A stretch of 64,000 nucleotides of DNA from positions 217,702 to 281,701 of the forward strand of contig JAKLEZ010000006.1 of assembly GCA_022711465.1 (NCBI GenBank). Reading direction: 5' to 3'. The translations under genes and the position numbers were made by a program. Positions within the stretch are counted from its first letter, which is position 1. Every line of letters begins with the position of its first letter. Shown one piece after another: positions 27,485 through 36,649 of the stretch. The DNA is from Planctomycetota bacterium. GTDB lineage: Bacteria > Planctomycetota > Phycisphaerae > UBA1845 > PWPN01. The notes under the pieces are model-generated. The model saw nothing but the letters and a program-made list of their open reading frames with translations. It was not told where the DNA came from and made no database searches.

Positions 27485-28876
27485 ATGAAGACATTGGCAA
27501 TCATCCTGCTCGCAACCGCCCCAGCCTGGGCAAGGAACATTGATCTGTCCACCGTACCGTCACGGGACACGGTCCAGCTGACGATCTACAACGCCGAGGA
27601 TCTGACCCTGGTGCGCGAGACACGGCACGTGACGTTCAAGAAAGGGGTCAACCCGCTCCAGTTTTCCTGGGCCAACACCCTGATCGACCCGACTTCGGTG
27701 ACGCTGCGGTTCCCGAAGCAGGCGGCCCAGCTCGAGGTATTGGACACCACCTATCCACTGGACAAGCCGCAGATGCTCTACTGGAACGTGGAGGCCGGGG
27801 GAGACATGGAGGCGGTGGCAGAGATCAGCTACTTCACCAGCGGGATCACCTGGTCGGCGGACTACGTGTGCATCACCGATCCAGGCGAGACGGTGATGGA
27901 CGTTACCGGCTTTGTGCGGGTGTTTAACCACTCGGGCGAGGAATACGAGAACGCCCAGGTGCGGCTGGTGGTCGGCACGATCAACCTGGTCGAGAAGATC
28001 GCTGAGTTGGCTCAACGGCAGTACGGTAAGGGCATCGAGCAGCTCGAAGAGGGAGTCGCGGGGGCGGTTCGGAAACTGGCTGCCAAGGACAAGGTGGCGG
28101 AAGTGGCGAACGCGCTGGCGCCCGCGGCCACGTCTGCTGGTGTGCCCAAGAAGATCGAAAAGGAAGGCCTGGGCGAGTACTTCATCTACACGGTCGAGGG
28201 GACGGAGACGATTCAGAACGGCTGGAGCAAGCGATTGCGGTCGTTCGACGGTCGCCAGATCCCGTTCAAGATCCAGTATCGCTACCGGCCGGCGGAGTAC
28301 GGCGATCAGCTGGTGCGCATGTTCCTGCTGAGAAACGACGCGGAGTCGAAGCTGGGTACAACGCCGCTGCCGGACGGGATCGTCCGGGTGTATCGGGACA
28401 ACGGCAAGGACGGTCTAGGCTTCCGGGTGCAGCAGCAGATCAAGTACGTGCCCATCGGGGACAAGATCGAGCTGAATCTCGGACCGGACCCCGAAGTGGT
28501 CCACGAATGGGTCAAGCTCAAGACCTGGCGCGAGCATATCTGGTTTCAGCGTCAGGGCCTGAACGTGTACAAGGAGTACGGCGGCGGCACCAAGCTCGAG
28601 ATCAATGACGTGGTGGTCGGCTGGGAGGACCACGTGGGCTACGCAGAGCGGATCCGCAACTATCGGCCCAGGCCGATCGAGGTGGAGCTTCGGCGGACCT
28701 TCCCCGGTGATGTGGCGTTCATCAGCAAGCTGGAGCCGGCCCGGCATGACTACCAGACGGTCCAGCTGACCGCGAGCTGCCCGGCGGGCAAGAAGACGGA
28801 GCTGACCTATCACGTCCGGACGCGACAGGGCCATCTGGCCAAGCAGCAAAACGTCACGATCGAGCGTGGGGGCTAG
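27485..28876 (+). CDS. Exported DUF4139-like protein, copy 2
   Basis: A 463-residue protein starting at ATG 27485 with a short signal peptide (MKTLAIILLATAPAWA). It shares the LTLVRETRHVTFKKGVNPLQ and FSWANTLIDPTSVTLR core with the gene 63 bases upstream, and has the later DUF4139 features ISYFTSGITWSADYV and VRVFNHSGEEYENAQVRLVV, which describe secreted beta-rich proteins. An alanine/lysine-rich helical insertion lies at about residues 185-230. Copies 1 and 2 are diverged tandem duplicates and are probably co-transcribed. No enzyme activity is predicted. It converges on the sulfatase gene with 47 bases between. Confidence 0.72.
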   Translation: MKTLAIILLATAPAWARNIDLSTVPSRDTVQLTIYNAEDLTLVRETRHVTFKKGVNPLQFSWANTLIDPTSVTLRFPKQAAQLEVLDTTYPLDKPQMLYWNVEAGGDMEAVAEISYFTSGITWSADYVCITDPGETVMDVTGFVRVFNHSGEEYENAQVRLVVGTINLVEKIAELAQRQYGKGIEQLEEGVAGAVRKLAAKDKVAEVANALAPAATSAGVPKKIEKEGLGEYFIYTVEGTETIQNGWSKRLRSFDGRQIPFKIQYRYRPAEYGDQLVRMFLLRNDAESKLGTTPLPDGIVRVYRDNGKDGLGFRVQQQIKYVPIGDKIELNLGPDPEVVHEWVKLKTWREHIWFQRQGLNVYKEYGGGTKLEINDVVVGWEDHVGYAERIRNYRPRPIEVELRRTFPGDVAFISKLEPARHDYQTVQLTASCPAGKKTELTYHVRTRQGHLAKQQNVTIERGG

Positions 28877-28923
28877 ATCGCCCGACGGTTCTGCTTTTGT
28901 GTCCCGCCCATGATCCGCGATCG

Positions 28924-30453
28924 TCACTGGGCTGCGCGGGCCCGCTGCCTGCGGGTCGTGGGGCTTTCGGCCCGGTCGTAACCCTTGGCACCATCGGCCC
29001 GGCAACGCAGTTCGGCCTTGTCGGGGTGTTCACCCAGTTCCTTCACGAGTGCGGCGTGCATTGGCTCGAGGCGGTCTTTCTGGGCGGGATCGGCAGCGAG
29101 GTTGTGCCATTCGCCGGGATCGCTGCGCAGGTCGTACAGTTCTCGCTCCGCCGGGTGTTTCTGGTCGGGCGGCGTGTGGTACACGTACTTGAACGGCCCC
29201 TTGCGGCACATGACATATCCGCTGGCGATGTGGTGGGCGTAGTACTCGCTGATCGCCAGGTCCTTCCAGGCCGCCTTGGGATCATCCAAGACTCCGCAGA
29301 GTGACGAGCCGTTCCAGTCGGCGGGCACCTTGGCGCAGCCGAGGTCGGCAATCGTCCGGACGACATCAACCAGCGAGCAGACGCTGTCTCTCCGTTGCCC
29401 GCCGGGCCATCTCTTGGGCCATGAGATCATCAGCGGGACACGGGCGGCGGAATCGTATACCGCATTCTTCCACCACAAGCCGTGCTCGCCCATGTTCTCG
29501 CCGTGGTCGGCGGTGTAGATGACGATGGTATGGTCAGCGAGGCCGCTGTTGGTGAGGGCCTCGAGGGTCTTGCCGATCTCGTTGTCCACCCACTCGGTCA
29601 GTCCGTAGTAGAGTTCGCGGCCTTTTCTGACCGTATCCGGGGGCACGTTGAGGACATCGAAGCCGGCCCGAAGGTGCTTGTAGTTGAGCGGCAGGGAATC
29701 CAGCAGCCCGGCCGGGATTTCAGGGGCAGGCACTTTTCCCTTGTAGCGGTTCCAGTAGGGCTCGGGCACAATGAGCGGGAAGTGAGGTGCGAGGTAGCCG
29801 ACAAGCAGGAAGAAGGGCTTGTCGGTGGCCTGGCGGCGAGTCAGGAACTCGACGGCCCCGGCGGTCACGCGGCGGTCGTGGTCGAGTACGTTGGAGTCAT
29901 CGCCCGCGCGGAAATCCCGGAACCGGTCACTCAGCCCACGGGACACCAGATCGTCCGGGCGGCGGCGGTTTCCCTTGCCACTCTTGAAGGCATTGTTCAT
30001 GTTCCCGCCGATTTCAGTGAAGCCGTACCGTCGAGTGCGGTCATAGTGCATCTTGCCGCAGAGGAAGGACTCGTAGCCGGCGGCGTTCATGATTCGGGCG
30101 ATGGAGGGATAGTCGGCACTGGGCAGCCAGCAGTTGTTGTTCCAGGCCCCGACGCGACTGATATACTTGCCTGACGTGAAGGATAGACGGCACGGCACGC
30201 ACAGCGGCGAGTTGGTGTAAGCGGCCCCGAAGACAACACCGCCGGCTGCCAGACGATCCAGGTTCGGCGTCCGGACGATCCTGTTGCCGTAGCAGCCCAG
30301 GACGCTCGCGTTGTGTTCGTCGGACATGATGACGAGGATGTTCGGGCGGTGGCCGATGACGGCCCCAGCGGCGAACGCACAATGAGCGACGAGAAGCTGG
30401 AGCATGACGGGGCAGATCGCCGATGGCGTCATTCGGATCGCGTCCTGTTTCAT
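28924..30453 (-). CDS. Exported sulfatase, CVPCR active-site motif
   Basis: A 509-residue type I sulfatase. A signal peptide covers about residues 10-30, and ILVIMSDEHNASVLGCYGN opens the catalytic domain with metal ligands near D45. The formylglycine motif is C85-V-P-C-R89 (LCVPCRLSFTSGKY), keeping the essential CxPxR but with a second cysteine in place of the usual serine or alanine. YTADHGENMGEHGLW is the C-terminal metal-site region. Such enzymes remove sulfate esters from glycans and need a formylglycine-generating or anaerobic maturase, neither of which is in this window. A ribosome site AAGGGG lies ahead of the ATG. The next upstream gene is a second sulfatase. Confidence 0.92.
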   Translation of the reverse strand: MKQDAIRMTPSAICPVMLQLLVAHCAFAAGAVIGHRPNILVIMSDEHNASVLGCYGNRIVRTPNLDRLAAGGVVFGAAYTNSPLCVPCRLSFTSGKYISRVGAWNNNCWLPSADYPSIARIMNAAGYESFLCGKMHYDRTRRYGFTEIGGNMNNAFKSGKGNRRRPDDLVSRGLSDRFRDFRAGDDSNVLDHDRRVTAGAVEFLTRRQATDKPFFLLVGYLAPHFPLIVPEPYWNRYKGKVPAPEIPAGLLDSLPLNYKHLRAGFDVLNVPPDTVRKGRELYYGLTEWVDNEIGKTLEALTNSGLADHTIVIYTADHGENMGEHGLWWKNAVYDSAARVPLMISWPKRWPGGQRRDSVCSLVDVVRTIADLGCAKVPADWNGSSLCGVLDDPKAAWKDLAISEYYAHHIASGYVMCRKGPFKYVYHTPPDQKHPAERELYDLRSDPGEWHNLAADPAQKDRLEPMHAALVKELGEHPDKAELRCRADGAKGYDRAESPTTRRQRARAAQ

Positions 30454-30547
30454 CGAATCACCCCTTGCCGTGGTGGAGGTTTCCGATCACCCGAGGCAGG
30501 CAACGTGCCCCCCGGGCAGGACAAGGCCGCCGTTCCGGTCCACCCGG

Positions 30548-32338
30548 TCATGGCCCGCTGATGTCTGCCTGCCATGGTCCGCCAACCTGGTCGCCCAACA
30601 TGAGCGTCGCCCGCAATTCCGCAGGGCCCGGCTTGAGCATGACGCCCTGGAAGCTCGATTCGGCCGCACCCGCAGCGACCGGTGCGGTGTGCTGGCCATC
30701 CTGAATCCTGATGTCTGCCTTCCCGTCCGAGTCGCTGGCCGGGAAGCGCAACCGGATGCTGTAGCTTCCCTCCTTGGCAACCTGCAGCAGCCACGTGCCA
30801 TTTGATCCGTAGTGCAGCTGCTCGCCCGGTTCGCGCCGCCAGTTCTGGCGCGTCAGCACAACCGGATTCTCGTACGCTGTGCCGACTTCGATGCGGGGCG
30901 GCGCGTAGTTGTCCGGCCGTGTCCCGCCGACGTCCTCAAACCAGGCTTTGTAGGACTGCTTCAGCCGACCGACGATCTCCGGCTGCTGCTTGGCCAGATC
31001 GTGCTGCTCGGCGGGGTCGGCGACGATGTCATAGAGGGCGAACTTCGGCGGACCCGCCAGGGTCTCCTTGCCGAATCCGGAGGCATGAAGGAGCTTCCAG
31101 CGCGGACCGATCGCGGCAAAGTGATGGTACGGTACCGGCACGTCACCGCGGTGTGACTGAATGAAGATCGTGCGGTCAGGCCAGTTGACGCCGCGGCCCT
31201 CGAGCAGCGGCAGGATGCTCCGGCCGTCGAATCTGAGCCCTTCGGGGGCTGCGACTCCGCATGCCTCCAGGATGGTTGGCATCACGTCGATGTGGGCAGC
31301 CGGGATGTCGCTCAGCGCCCCGGCCTTGACCATCCTCGGCCCATGCACCAGGAACGCAGCGCGAATCCCGCCCTCATACACCTCGCTCTTCATTCCCCGC
31401 AGGTTGCCAACGTATCGGCGAGTACCTGGTCCGTTGTCCGTGAGGAAGATCACCATCGTGTTATCGAGGAGACCGAGGGTCTCGAGCCTGCGGATCAGCT
31501 TTCCGACGTTGTCGTCGATGTTGGCGATCATCGCGAAGATGCGTGCCAGCTTCTCCAGCTCCTGCTCGGGCCTCTCTCGGCCCTTGGACCCGGCGAGCAC
31601 GGGGCCCAAGTCCATCTTCCTGTAATGCTCGTACCAATCCTTGGGTACGTCGTTGAGCGGCTCGTGGGGCGCGTTGGTCGCGATGTACGCGAAGAAGCTC
31701 CGCCCCTGCCTGTTGTTCTTCTCGATCCACTCTGCCGCCGCGTCGAAGAACACGTCCGTGCAGTACCCTCTGGCCTGGACCTGCCGCCCGTTGTGAAACA
31801 GGATCGGATCGGTGTACCTGCCCTCTCCGCCGGGCGGATCGGAGGGTTGTCCGATCCCCCCGCCGCGAATGACCAGCGATTCCGTGAAACCCTGGTCCAT
31901 GGCCCGCACGGGGTAATTGTCCCCCAGGTGCCACTTGCCGAAGATCCCGGTGGCGTATCCGGCGTCGCGAAGGACCTCCGCGACGGTGACCTCGGCAGGG
32001 TCCATCATCGCCCGGCCGACGTAGGTATCGATGGCCCGGGTGCGGTAGTTGTAGCGTCCGGTCATCAGGCACGCCCGCGTCGGTGTGCAGACCGGGCTGA
32101 CATAGAAACGCGTCATCCTCGCCCCGCCGGCTGCCAGCCGGTCCAGGTTGGGTGTCCTGAGCACCGGATTGCCCGTCACGCTCAGGTCGCCGATCCCCTG
32201 ATCGTCGGTCACAATCAGGATCACATTGAGCGGACGATGCCCGGCGACGGCAGCGGTGCGGCAGGCACCGACCAGAGCCGCCAGCACCAGAGCGAAGATC
32301 ACCCGGCGCGATTCCCGGCGACTTGGCGTGGGAGTCAT
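30548..32338 (-). CDS. Arylsulfatase A-type sulfatase with C-terminal extension
   Basis: A 596-residue sulfatase starting at ATG 32338, which overlaps the stop of the HerA-like gene by four bases (ATGA). A longer frame start exists but lies inside that gene. The N-terminus has RR then a hydrophobic stretch ending at LVGAC, so it is exported and possibly lipid-anchored at C26. VTDDQGIGDL supplies metal aspartates, and the formylglycine motif is C84-T-P-T-R88. FLTDNGPGTRRY and the KWHLGDNYP string are family marks. The last 100 residues form a beta-rich module with a carbohydrate-binding look. Likely substrates are sulfated polysaccharides; specificity is not predictable. Confidence 0.92.
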   Translation of the reverse strand: MTPTPSRRESRRVIFALVLAALVGACRTAAVAGHRPLNVILIVTDDQGIGDLSVTGNPVLRTPNLDRLAAGGARMTRFYVSPVCTPTRACLMTGRYNYRTRAIDTYVGRAMMDPAEVTVAEVLRDAGYATGIFGKWHLGDNYPVRAMDQGFTESLVIRGGGIGQPSDPPGGEGRYTDPILFHNGRQVQARGYCTDVFFDAAAEWIEKNNRQGRSFFAYIATNAPHEPLNDVPKDWYEHYRKMDLGPVLAGSKGRERPEQELEKLARIFAMIANIDDNVGKLIRRLETLGLLDNTMVIFLTDNGPGTRRYVGNLRGMKSEVYEGGIRAAFLVHGPRMVKAGALSDIPAAHIDVMPTILEACGVAAPEGLRFDGRSILPLLEGRGVNWPDRTIFIQSHRGDVPVPYHHFAAIGPRWKLLHASGFGKETLAGPPKFALYDIVADPAEQHDLAKQQPEIVGRLKQSYKAWFEDVGGTRPDNYAPPRIEVGTAYENPVVLTRQNWRREPGEQLHYGSNGTWLLQVAKEGSYSIRLRFPASDSDGKADIRIQDGQHTAPVAAGAAESSFQGVMLKPGPAELRATLMLGDQVGGPWQADISGP

Positions 32339-34767
32339 GGATTCTCCCAGCACGGTTCCCATACAAGCAGCATCGACTGGACGCTGATGCTCGACCTCTT
32401 GGGACGGACCGCGACGCGCTCCAGTTCCTCGCGGTTCTCCTGTCCAAGGGCGTCGATGCTGGCCTGCAGCTGGGCTTCGAGATCGGCGATTTCCTGCTGC
32501 ACCGCCTCGACCGATTCCTCCGCCCGTCGGACATCACCGACTTCCTTCATGGACCGTCCCACCCCGCGAACGGCGCTGCCCGCGCGACCGACACTCAGAA
32601 CACTGGCCCTCTTCCTGCCGAAAAGGGCCGACAGTATCGCACCGCCGAACGAGACGGCGGTGGAGATCTTCGAGGCCCGCGACTGTTCCTGCTGCACCTC
32701 CACCGCCTGCCGGGCCCGGCGCAGGCGGTCCTGCAGGACGTTCAGTCGAGAGGCGTACTTCTCCCTCAGCCGGCCGACCTCGGCATCGCGGCGTTCGCGA
32801 GTGGCTTGGGCGATCCGGAGTTGAAACTCGCGCTCGCCCTCCCCTGGTCGGCTGACGACTTCGAGACTCGCCGCCCGCAGAAGCTCCAGAGCGCACTCCC
32901 GAAAGAGCATGTCCCCGAAGTCCTTCTTCCAGCCCTGATACGATCGGTCATTAGAGGCGTCTGGAGGTATCGGGGCGAACGCGGCGCCGGCCGCAGGCTC
33001 GGCGTCGAAGTCATCCTCGCCGAGATCCGTCGCCCGGGCGGACGCCCAGTCCACCGGGGAGCCGGTCCGCACAGCAAGCGGCACCAGGTAAGCCACGCGC
33101 TGCTCCTGATCAACGTTCAGCTTGGCATCGGTGTAGCGGAGTGTGCCGCTGGCGAACAGCACGGGGCGATAGACGGCGCCGGCCCCGGTCGGCAGCGAGC
33201 GCGCAGGGATGAACGCCTGTCGAACACCGGGTGGGAGCACTGGCCTGGAGCCGCCCTCGAGCGGGGCTTCCGCGGTGGAGACGGAAACGGCCTTGGCAGC
33301 CAATGGGCCGGCGCGTTGAGGTCTCTGTGCCCCGGTTTCCTCCGTCCCGGTCCGGCGATGGGGTTCGATCAGCGTTCGAATCTGCTGCCGGGTGAGCGGC
33401 CCACGAAGATAGGACATCGCCCATCGGGTGTGGATGACGGCGGGCGCATCCTCGTGCACGTTGTTCATCAGGAAGACGCGGTTGTCCAGCTGGGAAAGGG
33501 TCTTGTCGATGGCGGCCCGATCCAAGGCACCCGAGGCGCTGGCCGCCGCCCCTTCGAGGCCGTCCAGCACCCGGTCCTTGTCGCGCTGGGTCTGCAACCG
33601 CCCAATGAACCAGGTCCCTGCGTTCGCCAAGCCCTTGTAGTCCAGATCCACCGGGTTCTGAGTGGCCAACACCAGGCCGAAGCCGAAGGCCCGGGCCTGT
33701 TTCATCAGGGTCAGCAGTGGGGCCTTCGAGGGGGGGTTGGATACCGGAGGGAAGTAACCGGCGATCTCGTCCATGTACAGCAATGCCCGCAGGCTGCTGG
33801 TGCCGGACTGGCCGCGCACCCAGCCCAGGGTGGTGCTGAGCAGCAGCGAGACGAAGAACATCCGTTCGGCGTCATTCAGGTGGGCAATGGAGAAGATAGC
33901 CACCCGCGGCTTGGCGGCCGGGGTGTACAGCATCGCGCCGATATCCAGCGGTTGACCCTCCAGCCAGCGATGGAAGTCCGGTGAGGCGATCAGGTTGTTC
34001 AAGCGCACGGCCAGGGCGAAGCGATCCGCGGCCGGGTAGAAGCTCTCCACTTCCATCACGCCCAACCGAGTGAACGGCGGATTCTGGATGGCACTGATCA
34101 GGGCGGGCAGATCGAGATCCCGCCCCTGGCTCCAGGACTGATTCAGGATCGTACTGACGAGGATGTGCTCGCGGCTCTGCAGCGGGTCGGCCTCGATGCC
34201 CATCAGCCCGAGCAGGCCCGCGGTTGTCCCTGATACGCGTTCCCGCATGGCCTCGCTGTCCTCCACGACCTGCGACGGCGGAGCGGCAAACGACTTCAAC
34301 ATCGCCACGGGCAAGCCCGCATCGCTGCCCGGCGTGTAGACAACAAACTCGGCCGCGTCCCGCAGGCGATGAATACGCGTACCGTCCTGGCCCCAGTCGG
34401 CCAGACCCCGCTGCCAGAGTTTGGCCTGCTGACCGGCGTAGGCATCCGGATCAAGCCCCTGGCGGCGGGCGTCCTCCTCGTTGACCCAGGGGCGGAAATC
34501 CTGGGGCCGCAGTTCGGGGAAGGTCAGCAGCAGGTTGGTCAGATCGCCCTTCGGGTCGATGACAATCGCGGGAATCCCGTCGATGGCCGCCTCTTCCAGA
34601 AGCGTGACGCACAAGCCGGTCTTGCCGCTGCCGGTCATGCCCACAACAACGGCGTGCGTCACCAGATCGCGACTGTCATACAGCACCAGTTCTTCGGTGG
34701 GCTTGTGCTTCTGCAGGTCATACGTGCGACCGAGATAAAAAGCCCCGAGTTTCTCGTAAGTCTCCAT
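32335..34767 (-). CDS. HerA-type P-loop ATPase with C-terminal coiled coil
   Basis: An 810-residue protein of the HerA/FtsK superfamily (DUF87/DUF853-like). Walker A is GMTGSGKT at 43-50, followed by AIVIDPKGDLTNLLL, and Walker B is ALLYMDEIAGYFPP with D333-E334. The last 200 residues are charged and helical, forming a long coiled coil interrupted by a short glycine/alanine-rich hydrophobic patch (AVSFGGAILSALFG). These proteins are hexameric motors that pump DNA or move large partners, but this stand-alone subfamily has no assigned role. It has no NurA nuclease or methylase beside it, and it is translationally coupled to a sulfatase, an odd pairing. Confidence 0.85.
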   Translation of the reverse strand: METYEKLGAFYLGRTYDLQKHKPTEELVLYDSRDLVTHAVVVGMTGSGKTGLCVTLLEEAAIDGIPAIVIDPKGDLTNLLLTFPELRPQDFRPWVNEEDARRQGLDPDAYAGQQAKLWQRGLADWGQDGTRIHRLRDAAEFVVYTPGSDAGLPVAMLKSFAAPPSQVVEDSEAMRERVSGTTAGLLGLMGIEADPLQSREHILVSTILNQSWSQGRDLDLPALISAIQNPPFTRLGVMEVESFYPAADRFALAVRLNNLIASPDFHRWLEGQPLDIGAMLYTPAAKPRVAIFSIAHLNDAERMFFVSLLLSTTLGWVRGQSGTSSLRALLYMDEIAGYFPPVSNPPSKAPLLTLMKQARAFGFGLVLATQNPVDLDYKGLANAGTWFIGRLQTQRDKDRVLDGLEGAAASASGALDRAAIDKTLSQLDNRVFLMNNVHEDAPAVIHTRWAMSYLRGPLTRQQIRTLIEPHRRTGTEETGAQRPQRAGPLAAKAVSVSTAEAPLEGGSRPVLPPGVRQAFIPARSLPTGAGAVYRPVLFASGTLRYTDAKLNVDQEQRVAYLVPLAVRTGSPVDWASARATDLGEDDFDAEPAAGAAFAPIPPDASNDRSYQGWKKDFGDMLFRECALELLRAASLEVVSRPGEGEREFQLRIAQATRERRDAEVGRLREKYASRLNVLQDRLRRARQAVEVQQEQSRASKISTAVSFGGAILSALFGRKRASVLSVGRAGSAVRGVGRSMKEVGDVRRAEESVEAVQQEIADLEAQLQASIDALGQENREELERVAVRPKRSSISVQSMLLVWEPCWENP

Positions 34768-34819
34768 GGCAAGTCCCCGGTAGCGGTGGAAGAGTCCTTA
34801 CCCCAAAACCCGACGGATG

Positions 34820-36406
34820 TCAGCGCAATTCCAGCATCACGACCGACCTGGGCGGCAGTTCGGCCTGGAGGCCGTCGTCCGACAGACGAGGGCCTTCAAA
34901 CGGCCGAGGCTGGACGCTTTCGGGGGCGGCGAATGTATTGTGGGCGTTGATCTCCGGAGCGGTCAACACGCGGCCGCTCACCGACTTGGGCGTCAGGCCG
35001 GTCAGCTTGCAGGCGATCCGTGCGGCGTGCTGAGGATGGGTGTTGACCAGGGACAGGCTGACGTCACCGGAAGCCTGCCGGGATGCGGATGCACTGACGG
35101 CGGGGATCTGCTGGCCGTCGAGTGCATAGGCAGGTGCCTGCACTTCCACGGGCAGTGAGACAGCGCCCTGGTGCATCTTGAACATTTCGAAAACGTGGTA
35201 GGTGGGCGTGCGGAGCATTTTCTCCTTGTCGGTGAGTACCATGGCCTGGAGCACGTTGATCGTCTGGGCGATGTTGGCCATGACGACGCGGTCGGCGTGG
35301 CGCTGGAAGATGTGGAAGTTCAGGGCGGCGACGAGGGCATCGCGCAAGGTGTTCTGCTGGTAGAGGAAGCCGGGGTTCGTACCGGGCTCCACGTCGTACC
35401 AGGTGCCCCACTCGTCCACCACCAGGCCGACGCGTTTGCGCGGGTCGTGGCGGTCCATGATCTCGGCGTGCTTGGTGATGAGCTCGTCCATTCTCAGTGT
35501 GTGGCGAAGGGTGGAATGCCACTGGCTCTCGTCGAAGTCGGTGGCGGAGCCCTTCCTGTTCCATTGGCCGGTGGGGAGGGTGTAGTAATGAAGCGAGAGG
35601 CCGTTCATCTGGCGGCCAGCTTGTCGCATCAGGACTTCAGTCCAGTTCAGGTCGTCGCCGTTGGAGCCGCAGGCAATGCGGTAGACGCGGTTGCCGGAGT
35701 AGTTCTTGACGAAAGTGTTGTAGCGGCGGAACTGGTCGGCGTAGTACTCCGGCCGCATGTTGCCGCCGCAGCCCCAGCTTTCGTTGCCGACACCGAAGAA
35801 CCCCACACGCCAGGGCTTTTCCCGGCCGTTCTGTCGCCGGAGGTTCGCCAGGGGAGAGTCGGCATCAGAGGTCATGTACTCGACCCACTCCATCATCTCC
35901 TGGACGCTGCCACTCCCGACGTTGCCGCAGATATAGGGCTCGGCACCCAGCAGCTCGCAGAGGTCGAGGAACTCGTGGGTACCGAAGTGGTTATTCTCGA
36001 CCACGCCTCCCCAATGCGTGTTGATGATCTTGGGGCGTTTCTGGCGCGGGCCGATGCCGTCCTTCCAGTGATACTCGTCGGCGAAGCATCCGCCGGGCCA
36101 GCGGAGCACCGGAACGTTCAGTTCCTTGAGCGCGGCCAGCACATCGTTGCGGATACCGCGGGTGTTGGGGATCGAGGAATCCTCCCCGACCCAGATGCCC
36201 TCGTAGATGCAGCGGCCGAGATGCTCGGCGAAATGGCCGTAGATGTTGCGGTTGATCACCGCCCCGGGCTGGTCGCCGCGCACGACGACGGCCGCCGACT
36301 GCACATCCTGCGAGAAGACCGGCAGAGCGGAGGTTCCCGAAATCGCGAGGCCGGTGGTCAGAGCGACGGCTCTCAGGCCCAACCGGGACCGGGCGATGAG
36401 TCTCAT
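34820..36406 (-). CDS. Alpha-L-arabinofuranosidase, GH51
   Basis: A 528-residue exported glycosidase. ATG 36406 is preferred over an earlier in-frame ATG because it follows an AGGAGG ribosome site and gives a proper signal peptide ([19 protein letters not shown]). The acid/base glutamate is E209 in [11 protein letters not shown] and the nucleophile is E332 in [12 protein letters not shown], both typical of GH51. [21 protein letters not shown] (in part) and [19 protein letters not shown] also match. The enzyme releases arabinose from arabinan or arabinoxylan outside the cytoplasm, which is unusual as many GH51 enzymes are intracellular. Neighbours are a HerA ATPase and a beta-propeller gene, both on the same strand. 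Confidence 0.93.
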   Translation of the reverse strand: MRLIARSRLGLRAVALTTGLAISGTSALPVFSQDVQSAAVVVRGDQPGAVINRNIYGHFAEHLGRCIYEGIWVGEDSSIPNTRGIRNDVLAALKELNVPVLRWPGGCFADEYHWKDGIGPRQKRPKIINTHWGGVVENNHFGTHEFLDLCELLGAEPYICGNVGSGSVQEMMEWVEYMTSDADSPLANLRRQNGREKPWRVGFFGVGNESWGCGGNMRPEYYADQFRRYNTFVKNYSGNRVYRIACGSNGDDLNWTEVLMRQAGRQMNGLSLHYYTLPTGQWNRKGSATDFDESQWHSTLRHTLRMDELITKHAEIMDRHDPRKRVGLVVDEWGTWYDVEPGTNPGFLYQQNTLRDALVAALNFHIFQRHADRVVMANIAQTINVLQAMVLTDKEKMLRTPTYHVFEMFKMHQGAVSLPVEVQAPAYALDGQQIPAVSASASRQASGDVSLSLVNTHPQHAARIACKLTGLTPKSVSGRVLTAPEINAHNTFAAPESVQPRPFEGPRLSDDGLQAELPPRSVVMLELR

Positions 36407-36649
36407 CCGGATCTCCCCCCTCCTGCACGGACCGTTGTGTCCCTTCGCGGAACGCATCATTCCTGACCTCTTCTGTCCGAGACTTGCCAGCGAACTCCGC
36501 CGACTACGCCGCCGGGCGGTGCTCCGCTATTGTAATCATGCCCCCCGCTTGCTGCGCCTGCCTGCCGTTCAGGCAGGGCACGTATCCCCTATCCGCTCTG
36601 CGGCGAACAAGCGGGCCCTGCGGCCCGCGGACGCGCGCCGTGCGACCGA

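Noticed and set aside
32335..34767. Reading the HerA ATPase as part of an antiphage defence system
   Set aside because: No nuclease, methylase, Sir2 or other defence partner lies next to it; neighbours are glycan enzymes.
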